A DNA stretch of 10,771 nucleotides from assembly GCA_025355835.1 (NCBI GenBank), contig JANXYW010000167.1, forward strand, positions 1-10,771, written 5' to 3'. The notes below the pieces were generated by a model that was not told the origin of the DNA, searched no databases, and saw nothing but the letters and a program-made list of their open reading frames with translations. Made by a program: the position numbers and the translations under genes. How positions within the stretch are numbered: position 1 is the first letter of the stretch; each line of letters starts with the position of its first letter. Source of the stretch: Chloroflexota bacterium. Lineage in GTDB: Bacteria; Chloroflexota; Dehalococcoidia; DSTF01; JACRBR01. Of the stretch, positions 1 to 5,680 are shown piece by piece.

Positions 1-11
1 GGACACAGAGC

Positions 12-58
12 GGGCGCCGTCGGTGGCCCGGACGGCGCCCTGAGGAGCGTGGCTCCTC
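12..58. repeat. Two adjacent perfect hairpins in a gene-free edge region
   Basis: Positions 12-21 pair perfectly with 31-40 (10 bp, 9-base loop), and 42-48 pair with 52-58 (7 bp, 3-base loop). Neither is followed by a T-run on either strand, so they are not classical intrinsic terminators. They lie beyond the stop codon of the minus-strand glycosyltransferase and could protect its 3' end or mark a repeat. I see no supportable gene in positions 1-163. Confidence 0.5.
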
Positions 59-163
59 CTCGCTCTCATGACCGGCGCCGACTTGCCAGCGGCTGCGCGG
101 TCACCCTGTTTAGAAGCCGGGCCGGACGCGGATCGTGCTGGTGGCGACGCCCGTTCCCGGCTT

Positions 164-1213
164 CTACGCTCCCCCCGCGCGCTTGTCGGCAGCGTCCGGG
201 CTGAGTCGGACACGACCGCGCGCGGTACGGGTGAGAATTCGACCGGACAGCCCTACGCAACCGGTGATGAATCCAAGCCCGTAAGCGACGTGCAGACACG
301 CGAAGACGACGGGTACAGGTGGGAGGTGTCGCCAACCGTGTCGCGGCACAAGGACGAGAGATGCGATGGTGGCACCGAAAGTATACACCACAACAAGCAC
401 CTTGAGCGCAACAGAGCGGCCAAGAATTGCGCCAATAATCGAACCCGCCAGCGCCGCCACGAACGCCGCCGGCACCAGCTGCCGCGGCCGTGCCTGCGCG
501 GGATGCCGCCTCAGCACCTCCGGCTTCGCGCGCCCATAGCCGAAGTACTGCCGCCAGACCGACCGCAGGTCGCCGCGCACGGTGTACGTTGCGCGGATCC
601 CCGGCACGAGCATGATCGTGCCGCCGTGATCGAGCAGGCGATAGTTCAGCTCGTCATCCTCGCCCTTGTCGACGTCTTCCGCGAAGCCGCCGATGCGGTC
701 GAAGACCTCGCGGCGGTACGCGCCGAACGCAACCGTATCAGCGGGGCCTTCGCCGCCGACACGGAACGATGCGCCGCCGACGCCAAAGCGCGACGACATC
801 GCCAGCGCGACGGCGCGGCCGAAATATGTGTCGCCTTCGCTCTCGATCACGCCGCCGACGCAGTCCGCGCGTGTCTGTTCGAGCGCTTCCACGCTGCGGC
901 TCAGGAAATCCGACGCGACGGCAGCGTGACCATCGATGCGAACGATGACATCGCCACGCGCCTTCGCCAGGCCAATGTTCATCCCGGCCGCGGTGCGATA
1001 GCGCGCGTTCTGGAGCAATCGCAGGTCTACCGTCGACTCGGCGGCGAATCGGCTGACGATAAGTTTCGTCGCGTCGGTCGATTGCCCATCGATCACCAGC
1101 ACTTCGAAGCGGTTCCGCGGATAGTCCTGCGCGGCGATGCTGTACAGGCAGCGTTCGATGTAGCGCTCTTCGTTGCGCACCGGCAAGAGGATCGAAACGA
1201 ACGGCTGCCACAT
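164..1213 (-). CDS. ExoA-like family 2 glycosyltransferase, membrane-anchored
   Basis: A 349-residue family 2 (GT-A) glycosyltransferase resembling succinoglycan synthesis ExoA, expected to transfer a sugar from a nucleotide donor to a lipid- or membrane-bound acceptor at the cytoplasmic face. Visible motifs: the N-terminal strand VSILLPVRNEERYIE (6-20), VLVIDGQSTDAT (38-49), the DXD-equivalent RIDGHA (92-97), the acidic acceptor-site motif GEDDELNYR (184-192), and RQYFGYG (221-227), the (Q/R)xxRW-like position. Three hydrophobic segments (about 247-265, 268-290, 298-320) form a C-terminal membrane anchor. The frame stays open 83 codons further upstream, but that stretch is repeat DNA. ATG at 1213 puts the start immediately before the domain and six bases after a TACACT box. 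It stands alone on its strand, so the polysaccharide it helps make is unknown. Confidence 0.87.
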   Translation of the reverse strand: MWQPFVSILLPVRNEERYIERCLYSIAAQDYPRNRFEVLVIDGQSTDATKLIVSRFAAESTVDLRLLQNARYRTAAGMNIGLAKARGDVIVRIDGHAAVASDFLSRSVEALEQTRADCVGGVIESEGDTYFGRAVALAMSSRFGVGGASFRVGGEGPADTVAFGAYRREVFDRIGGFAEDVDKGEDDELNYRLLDHGGTIMLVPGIRATYTVRGDLRSVWRQYFGYGRAKPEVLRRHPAQARPRQLVPAAFVAALAGSIIGAILGRSVALKVLVVVYTFGATIASLVLVPRHGWRHLPPVPVVFACLHVAYGLGFITGCVGLSGRILTRTARGRVRLSPDAADKRAGGA

Positions 1214-1219
1214 GCGGGC

Positions 1220-1225
1220 AGTGTA
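1220..1225 (-). promoter_or_regulatory. Candidate -10 box (TACACT) for a leaderless glycosyltransferase mRNA
   Basis: On the minus strand TACACT lies exactly six bases before the ATG at 1213, with no Shine-Dalgarno between. This matches the TANNNT -10 placement known for leaderless transcripts, where transcription starts at or next to the start codon. No convincing -35 is visible. Inference only. Confidence 0.4.
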
Positions 1226-1233
1226 CTCCGTGG

Positions 1234-1355
1234 GGTTCACCGCAGAGCCGCAGAGAACGCAGCGAGGGCAGTGCGTGGGTTGATCCTGTCGTCCTCGAGC
1301 GAAGCGAAGGACCTTGCTCGATCGGGCAAGATGCTTCGCTTTGTACAGCATGACA
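1234..1355. repeat. Composite dispersed repeat, copy 1
   Basis: Composed of block A (1234-1262, beginning GGTTCACCGCAGAGCCGCAG) and block B (1288-1355, containing CGAGCGAAGCGAAGGACC and ending CAGCATGACA). The same two blocks recur in the same order about 134 bases downstream. Within B, CGAAGCGAAGG and CTTCGCTTTG are near-complementary, so the unit can fold. Both sequence types resemble repeats scattered through intergenic DNA of many environmental GC-rich bacteria. They yield spurious peptides when translated. Confidence 0.8.
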
Positions 1356-1368
1356 ACCGATCCCGGGA

Positions 1369-1488
1369 GGTTCACCGCAGAGCCGCAGAGAACGCAGAGG
1401 TTGGCGGGGTGGGTTGGTGTGTCGTCCTCGAGCGAAGCGAAGGACCTTGCTCGATCGGGCAAGATGCTTCGCTTTGCTCAGCATGACA
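1369..1488. repeat. Composite dispersed repeat, copy 2 (tandem)
   Basis: Block A at 1369-1397 is identical over 29 bases to 1234-1262. Block B at 1421-1488 matches 1288-1355 over 68 bases with two mismatches (GTAC versus GCTC near the end). The A-to-B spacers (about 25 and 23 bases) differ in sequence. A remnant of block B (CCTTGCTCGGCGTGACA) is visible near 1628-1644. Confidence 0.8.
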
Positions 1489-1692
1489 GGCCGAAGCGCG
1501 CACGCGATCATCCGCCTCATGTCGAAGTCTCAGCGAGCGTCGGTCCGGCTTTGCCGGACTGCAGGCGGGGCGCCTGCGCTCCACGCTTCGCGTTTCTTGT
1601 AACGAGCAGGCTCGCCTCGCGCTAGAACCTTGCTCGGCGTGACAGCGTGTGAGATACGACGTAGTGGGCGCACCGCTCTTCGTGAACGAACG
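1489..1692. repeat. Gene-free stretch with paired hairpins
   Basis: No gene is supportable here. Two perfect 7-bp hairpins sit side by side: 1543-1549 with 1553-1559 (GTCCGGC/GCCGGAC) and 1561-1567 with 1571-1577 (GCAGGCG/CGCCTGC). This looks like another dispersed repeat. The stretch lies beyond the stop codon of the SepIVA-like gene and may help end that operon, although there is no T-run. Confidence 0.5.
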
Positions 1693-2229
1693 CTACTCCA
1701 CCGTCGCGGCGGCCTCGACCGGGCGCGTCTCCAGCGAATCGAGTGCTACACGGACGTTTTTGCCAAAGAGCTGCAGCTGGTCGTCGAGGCGGCGGAGCAT
1801 CTCCGTTGCATAGCGGTCGGCTTCGTCCATCTGCTCGTTCGCCAGCTTTTCGGCTTCGGCCATGCGGGCGCGCGCCTGGTTCTCGGTATCGAGCAGCATG
1901 CGGTCGCAGCGGGCCTCCGCCTCGCGCACCAGCATGTCGGCGCGCGCTTCGGCGGCCTTGACGATCGACTCGTTCGACAAGATGTCGTCGACCTGCTCTT
2001 CGGCGCGGCGCAGCTTGATCTTCGATTCCTCTTCGGCGCGCTCGATCATCTCGTCGCGGCGGCGGAGGATATCTTCGGCTTCCTTGATCTCGTTGGGCAT
2101 CGCCGCGCGCATCTGGTCGACGATGTCGAGCAAGCGGCGCCGGTCGACGACCACACCGGCGCCGATGGGCATGCGGCGGCCTTCGGCAACCATTTCTTCA
2201 AGCCGGTCGATCAGGTGTAGCGAATCGAT
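1693..2229 (-). CDS. SepIVA/DivIVA-like coiled-coil protein, probable AUC start
   Basis: A 178-residue Ala/Glu/Arg-rich coiled-coil protein. The N-terminal part (DRLEEMVAEGRRMPIGAG, then DIVDQMRAAMPNEIKEAE) resembles the start of mycobacterial SepIVA, a DivIVA-like septation factor, and of uncharacterised Chloroflexota proteins often labelled ATPase or ATP synthase subunit B. The remainder (about 50-160) is one long heptad-type helix. The first ATG is at 2193, but the conserved N-terminal helix begins upstream. The only well-placed start is ATC at 2229, five bases from a perfect AGGGAGGT (2235-2242). Third gene of the rsmD-coaD operon, 25 bases after the coaD stop. A polar scaffold or division role is inferred from homology. 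Exact function unknown. Confidence 0.75.
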   Translation of the reverse strand: MDSLHLIDRLEEMVAEGRRMPIGAGVVVDRRRLLDIVDQMRAAMPNEIKEAEDILRRRDEMIERAEEESKIKLRRAEEQVDDILSNESIVKAAEARADMLVREAEARCDRMLLDTENQARARMAEAEKLANEQMDEADRYATEMLRRLDDQLQLFGKNVRVALDSLETRPVEAAATVE

Positions 2230-2234
2230 GGCGC

Positions 2235-2242
2235 ACCTCCCT
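2235..2242 (-). promoter_or_regulatory. Strong Shine-Dalgarno deciding the SepIVA-like start
   Basis: AGGGAGGT on the minus strand lies five bases before ATC at 2229 and 41 bases before the first ATG (2193). It is far too distant to serve that ATG. No in-frame ATG, GTG or TTG lies between the Shine-Dalgarno and 2193. Confidence 0.7.
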
Positions 2243-2254
2243 GTGCTGGCGCAG

Positions 2255-2737
2255 CTATGCGCGCGCCGCGTACTTCTTGTTCAGCGCGTCCCAGACGTGC
2301 GGCGGCACCAGATCGCTCACATCATACCCCAGCGCCGATACCTCGCGGATGCGCGTCCCGCTTATGTAGAGATGCTCGAGGCTGGCCATCATGAAGATCG
2401 CTTCTATCTCCGGTGCCATCTTCTTGTTCATCAGCGCCATATCGAACTCCGCTTCGAAGTCCGTCACGGCTCGCATCGATCGCACGACGACGCTAGCATT
2501 CTGCTTGCGGGCGAAGTCCACCATCAGGCCCGAGAACGATGTCACGTCGATGTTTTTGCAGTCGGCCACGGCCTCGCGCATCATGTCGACGCGCTCCGCC
2601 GTGGAAAAGAGGGCATTCTGCTTCAGATCCGCTACGGCGATGAGCACGTTGTCGAACATGCGCGCCGCGCGGCGAGCGATGTCGCGGTGACCGTTCGTGA
2701 CGGGGTCGAAGCGCCCCGGAAACATCGCCAGCGTCAC
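2255..2737 (-). CDS. coaD: Phosphopantetheine adenylyltransferase
   Basis: Catalyses the fourth step of coenzyme A synthesis: 4'-phosphopantetheine plus ATP gives dephospho-CoA plus pyrophosphate, in the cytoplasm. The length of 160 residues is typical. The nucleotidyltransferase signature FPGRFDPVTNGH (6-17) carries the catalytic His17. VVRSMRAVTDFEAEFDMAL (84-102) matches the family's RGLRxxxDFExE region, and HLYISGTRIRE (122-132) is the C-terminal ATP-binding motif. Arg9 sits where E. coli has Thr10, and Ser88 replaces the usual Gly. Both look like lineage variation rather than loss. The start is GTG, overlapping the rsmD stop as GTGA, with GGAG a few bases upstream, so the two genes are translationally coupled. 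The rsmD-coaD pairing is common in bacteria. Confidence 0.95.
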   Translation of the reverse strand: MTLAMFPGRFDPVTNGHRDIARRAARMFDNVLIAVADLKQNALFSTAERVDMMREAVADCKNIDVTSFSGLMVDFARKQNASVVVRSMRAVTDFEAEFDMALMNKKMAPEIEAIFMMASLEHLYISGTRIREVSALGYDVSDLVPPHVWDALNKKYAARA

Positions 2738-3306
2738 GGGATCTCCTCTCCTGCGTAGATCGCGACGGCGGTATCACCGTGCGTACGCGCCTTGATTAGC
2801 CGCAGCGGCCCGAGCAATTCCGGCGCTGCGGTCTTCTTATAGTGCTCCAGCACGAACACGGACTCCCGGTTCACCAGGGCCGATTCGGCAATGGCGGTCA
2901 CTGTCGCCAGCCAGCCCTCATCGTAATACGGCGGGTCAGCCAGAACGAGGGTATATGGCCCCGAAAGACGCTCCACGGCGCGATTCGCTGTCAAGCGATG
3001 CACCCGCCCCCGCGATTCGAAGCCGGTGCGCTTCAGGTTCTCAGCAATCACCGCCGCGGCCGTGCCATCCGTCTCGACGAAATCGGCCTCGCCGTCGCCG
3101 CGGCTCAGCGCTTCGATGCCCAGCGCGCCAGTACCCGCATACAGATCGAGCACGCGTGAGTAGTCCGCCCCCATCGCGTCCAGCATGTCGAAGATCGCGC
3201 CGCGGACAAGATCGGATGTCGGCCGCACGCCCGGCCGACCAGAAGCGCGCGGCTTCGGCGGGCTCACCAGCGTCCGCCCGCCCGCCGTACCAGCGATCAC
3301 GCGCAT
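2734..3306 (-). CDS. rsmD: 16S rRNA (guanine-966-N2)-methyltransferase
   Basis: Methylates G966 of 16S rRNA, using S-adenosylmethionine, in the small ribosomal subunit. At 190 residues it has the family's usual length. The N-terminus MRVIAGTAGGR is the RsmD hallmark, followed by RPTSDLVRGAIFDML (28-42). Motif I VLDLYAGTGALGIEALSRG (52-70) binds AdoMet, and the catalytic motif IV reads LADPPY (122-127). The start ATG at 3306 gives the exact family N-terminus. No Shine-Dalgarno precedes it, and heptamer repeats (3323-3344) lie just upstream, so I could not place a promoter. First gene of the operon with coaD and the SepIVA-like gene. Confidence 0.95.
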   Translation of the reverse strand: MRVIAGTAGGRTLVSPPKPRASGRPGVRPTSDLVRGAIFDMLDAMGADYSRVLDLYAGTGALGIEALSRGDGEADFVETDGTAAAVIAENLKRTGFESRGRVHRLTANRAVERLSGPYTLVLADPPYYDEGWLATVTAIAESALVNRESVFVLEHYKKTAAPELLGPLRLIKARTHGDTAVAIYAGEEIP

Positions 3307-3322
3307 GGATTGATGGTCGCTT

Positions 3323-3344
3323 GTCGTCGGTCGTCGGTCGTCGG
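3323..3344. repeat. Heptamer repeat (CGTCGGT)n before rsmD
   Basis: Three consecutive units of the period-7 sequence CGTCGGT, the last truncated. The same motif occurs as four and a half units at 6152-6182 after greA. Both copies lie in intergenic DNA beside a gene end. Confidence 0.8.
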
Positions 3345-3367
3345 GGACGCTGCGCGCCTAAACGTAG

Positions 3368-3387
3368 GGGCACGCGGTGGCGTGCCC
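3368..3387. repeat. Perfect 8-bp hairpin GGGCACGC-GGTG-GCGTGCCC
   Basis: Positions 3368-3375 pair fully with 3380-3387 around a four-base loop. It is preceded by GTAG, the layout of a dispersed hairpin repeat seen in several bacterial phyla. No T-run follows on either strand. Confidence 0.6.
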
Positions 3388-3414
3388 ACTGCGGCAAAGG
3401 TCTCGTGATAGCAC

Positions 3415-3541
3415 GTAGCGTGGACTTCAGTCCGCGCGATGTCGTTAGACGCGCCATACACGAGACGCGCCACAGGTCTTAGGTCATGACTTTTGGCGGA
3501 TGCGAGGAGCCCGGCGCCGCGCGGACTGAAGTCCGCGCTAC
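3415..3541. repeat. REP-like inverted pair enclosing about 80 bases
   Basis: The 24-base element at 3415-3438 (GTAGCGTGGACTTCAGTCCG...) returns in inverted orientation at 3518-3541 with a single mismatch. Each arm is itself a hairpin (GCGGAC-TTCA-GTCCGC core). The enclosed 79 bases have no coding signal. A third, diverged copy lies at 9732-9756. The whole 3307-3619 gap between rsmD and the GH18-like gene contains no supportable gene. Confidence 0.75.
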
Positions 3542-3619
3542 TGTCCAAAGCTGGTACATCGGTTGCGGCCGTGCTGCGCACAAAGAGACCGTATGCAGAG
3601 CGACGCGCTGCGATGCGCA

Positions 3620-5299
3620 TCATGGCTGCGGCGCGCCAGCGGCCGGCGCAACATCAAGCGATACGAGCTGGCCCGAACGCACGACGCCATCGCTGACGAT
3701 CAGCGTCACCGTGTAGGAGCCCTCCTTGGCCGGCGCTGTCCACGTTACTGCGTCGCCGATCTGGGGAGCGATCGTGCCGTCGCCGGTCGACCACGCGGGC
3801 GTCAGCAGTTCGCCGTTCGGGCGCGAGAGCGTGAGGTTGCCGGTGTCCGATACCTGCTGCACTGGCGTCCAAACATCGGCGCCGCCGCCCTGCGTCGAGA
3901 CGTTGTTGATCGTGACGCCGCCGAGTCCGTGCCGCTGCGCGAGATCGATGCGAAACGCGGCGCTGAACGCGTTCGCGATCCAGACTGTGCGCGTGCCGCC
4001 GCGGCCCGGGTACTTAAATGTCACCGACCGCGCGCCGTCGTCCCACTTCAGGCCGCCCGCGTTCTCGCTTGCCGCGAGATTCTGCGCGACGAGTTGCACC
4101 TTCGACGCGGGCGTGATGTCGCCAGTCGACTTCACCGTGACGACGCTCGCGCGGCCGAGCGCGTCATCGAGCGAAAGGGTGCGCAGACCGTCGCCGCCGC
4201 GTTCGATGCTGAGCGAGCTGATGCTGAGCAGCACCTTCGTACGATCGACCTTGTCCGTGACAAAGTTGAGCGCCGCCTCCGTATTCTGGAAGTACAGTTC
4301 TTGATCCAGCTCGCCAGCCATCTCCAGCGTGTCGGCGACTTTGCCGAGCTGCTCCCAGTCGTACGCGCCGGACTGCATCGTGCCGTTCTCGACAGTCGGC
4401 ATCGGCAACGTCAACGTCAGCGTGCGGCTATCCGCGTGCAGCGCCTTGTAGAGCAGTCCCACGAAGCTTGTGAACTGCGTGCGCAACGTCGGGTTGACGC
4501 TCCGATAATCGATGTCGATGCCCGCGAAATTACCGTTCTTCACTTGATCAGCGATAGCGGCCGCGTGCTTCGCCTGAAGATCAGTCGATCGCAGAATGCC
4601 GTCAACCACTTCCGGACTGGGAGCAACGACGCCCGGCACGACCTTGTAACCCGCCGGTGGCACAGCAGGCGGTTGGCCGACCAGTGTGCCATCGCCGACC
4701 GGAATGAAGACGATCGGGTGCAGCGTGGTGATCACGGACTCCGCGCGTTTGTCCAGCGTTGCGCCTGCGGGCATCGATCCCGCGACCTGTAGGGTCGCCT
4801 TGCTGCGGCGCAGCACCACGATGTTGCCCGGCAGCGCGCCGACATCGCCGCGCGCCGCATCGCCACTGGCTACGAGCGCCACGTCCGAGATGCGCTGCCA
4901 CTTGCTGTCGACGTATGTGTACAGCGCCAGGCTGCGTTGCTCGGTCTGCTTCTCGCGCAGCGGCACGGTGATCTTCGCAGCGCCGTGCTGGTCGGCCGGC
5001 GCCGCCAGGTCGAACAGGTTCGACGCGGCAACGAGGCCGGCCGGCAATTTGGGCATGCCGGAGCGAACCGTCGAGGTGTACGTATCCGCCGTGCCAGGGC
5101 CGCTCGGGATGCCAGAATCACCGCTGCCGCCGCGGCTCAGGATCGAAATGGGCGGCAGCAACAGGACGAGCAGCAGGATCGCCAGCCCGACGATCGTACC
5201 GGCGACATAGATCGCGGCACGGTCGGGACCGGGAGGCTCAGGCCCGTCGCTCGTCGTCTTGAGAATGCGGTCGAAGGGGCCGCGCTGTTGGGTCGCCAT
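3620..5299 (-). CDS. Membrane-anchored GH18-fold protein, predicted catalytically inactive, with C-terminal Ig/PKD-like domain
   Basis: A 559-residue protein, N-in/C-out by its layout. It has a short polar N-terminus, one transmembrane segment (about 28-54), a Gly/Ser/Pro linker (55-80), a large extracytoplasmic domain (about 85-485) and a C-terminal beta-sandwich (about 488-552, containing WSTGDGTIAPQIGDAVTW). The middle resembles GH18 enzymes such as spore-cortex SleL/YaaH types: FAGIDIDYRSV (258-268) occupies the DxxDxDxE strand, and LGGVTINNV (459-467) and ALPGNIVVLR-like strands fit the barrel. The catalytic Glu is Arg266 and the first Asp is Ala259, so hydrolysis is unlikely. A glycan-binding or wall-associated role is inferred. 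ATG at 5299 is chosen. TTG at 5347 adds 16 residues and is possible, since neither has a well-placed Shine-Dalgarno. Single gene, divergent from greA. Confidence 0.72.
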   Translation of the reverse strand: MATQQRGPFDRILKTTSDGPEPPGPDRAAIYVAGTIVGLAILLLVLLLPPISILSRGGSGDSGIPSGPGTADTYTSTVRSGMPKLPAGLVAASNLFDLAAPADQHGAAKITVPLREKQTEQRSLALYTYVDSKWQRISDVALVASGDAARGDVGALPGNIVVLRRSKATLQVAGSMPAGATLDKRAESVITTLHPIVFIPVGDGTLVGQPPAVPPAGYKVVPGVVAPSPEVVDGILRSTDLQAKHAAAIADQVKNGNFAGIDIDYRSVNPTLRTQFTSFVGLLYKALHADSRTLTLTLPMPTVENGTMQSGAYDWEQLGKVADTLEMAGELDQELYFQNTEAALNFVTDKVDRTKVLLSISSLSIERGGDGLRTLSLDDALGRASVVTVKSTGDITPASKVQLVAQNLAASENAGGLKWDDGARSVTFKYPGRGGTRTVWIANAFSAAFRIDLAQRHGLGGVTINNVSTQGGGADVWTPVQQVSDTGNLTLSRPNGELLTPAWSTGDGTIAPQIGDAVTWTAPAKEGSYTVTLIVSDGVVRSGQLVSLDVAPAAGAPQP

Positions 5300-5545
5300 C
5301 GGTTGGCCGCGCGCTCGTGGGAGCGCTGCGGCCCGTACCTCCGTCAAGTTTCGTCGCGTTGTGGGCGGCCTGCCGGTCTGCGGCTACCGCGCAAGTGTGG
5401 CTACCGGGCGGTTGGAGATCAACCACGGTGTCACTTTCGAAGCGGGAAGCCTTCAGTTTTGGCGCCGGTTGGACGAGCATCTTCCAACAAGGCTGGCGCT
5501 CATGCGGGCCACGCATGAACTGGTCCATGAACCTGGATGGGCGCC
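5300..5545. other. Divergent intergenic region between the GH18-like gene and greA
   Basis: No gene is supportable here; the open frames lack recognisable protein sequence. It must contain the promoter of the minus-strand GH18-like gene, but I see no convincing -10/-35 on that strand. The plus-strand greA promoter begins at its right edge. GGAGGT on the minus strand (5337-5342) has no start codon at the right distance, which leaves the GH18-like start uncertain. Confidence 0.5.
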
Positions 5546-5574
5546 TTTACAGGGGGAGATCGCGCGGGTATACT
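5546..5574 (+). promoter_or_regulatory. Near-consensus sigma-70-type promoter for greA
   Basis: TTTACA at 5546-5551 and TATACT at 5569-5574 are separated by exactly 17 bases, each one mismatch from consensus. Such a match is conspicuous in GC-rich DNA. The expected transcription start is near 5581, giving greA a leader of about 100 bases and placing the start just before the hairpin at 5587. Confidence 0.75.
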
Positions 5575-5586
5575 CGCGGCGTCGCG

Positions 5587-5617
5587 ACTGGGGCCGATCC
5601 GCCTCAGTTCTTTTTTT
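5587..5617 (+). terminator. Intrinsic terminator/attenuator in the greA leader
   Basis: An 8-bp stem (5587-5594 with 5601-5608, one G-U pair) with loop CGATCC is followed by TTCTTTTTTT, a full intrinsic terminator. It lies between the promoter at 5546-5574 and the greA start at 5681, so it should end most transcripts after about 35-40 bases unless read through. E. coli greA is known to have an early leader terminator that produces the GraL short RNAs. The parallel here is inference. Confidence 0.7.
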
Positions 5618-5680
5618 CACAAACGCCACCTGCTTCTGCTGCCGAATCTGGACGCCGGGGGTACCGACGGGGACGTTGCC

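Noticed and set aside
1214..1462. Glycosyltransferase extended to an upstream start at 1462
   Set aside because: The added 83 residues are translated repeat DNA, and the family domain begins immediately after the ATG at 1213.
68..1486. Long plus-strand open frame of 472 codons opposite the glycosyltransferase
   Set aside because: It is antisense to a clear family 2 glycosyltransferase and runs through intergenic repeats. The Arg/Ala/His-rich translation has no recognisable motif. Such frames are expected in GC-rich DNA.
1234..1488. CRISPR-like array
   Set aside because: Only two copies, repeat blocks of unequal kinds, irregular spacers, and no cas genes. It fits dispersed intergenic repeats.
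1862..2758. Plus-strand open frame of 298 codons across the SepIVA-like and coaD genes
   Set aside because: Antisense to two supported genes. Its low-complexity Ser/Arg-rich translation has no family signature.
3563..4792. Plus-strand open frame of 409 codons opposite the GH18-like gene
   Set aside because: An Arg/Ala-rich shadow of the minus-strand gene, whose sequence has a coherent TM segment, barrel strands and beta-sandwich. No ribosome site and no motif.
5348..5545. Small gene in the divergent region
   Set aside because: Several short frames are open on both strands, but none has a ribosome site with a start at the right distance or any recognisable protein sequence.
5537..5680. greA starting upstream of 5681
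   Set aside because: The added stretch would encode the leader promoter and terminator, and it is not GreA-like. ATG 5681 gives the normal family N-terminus.
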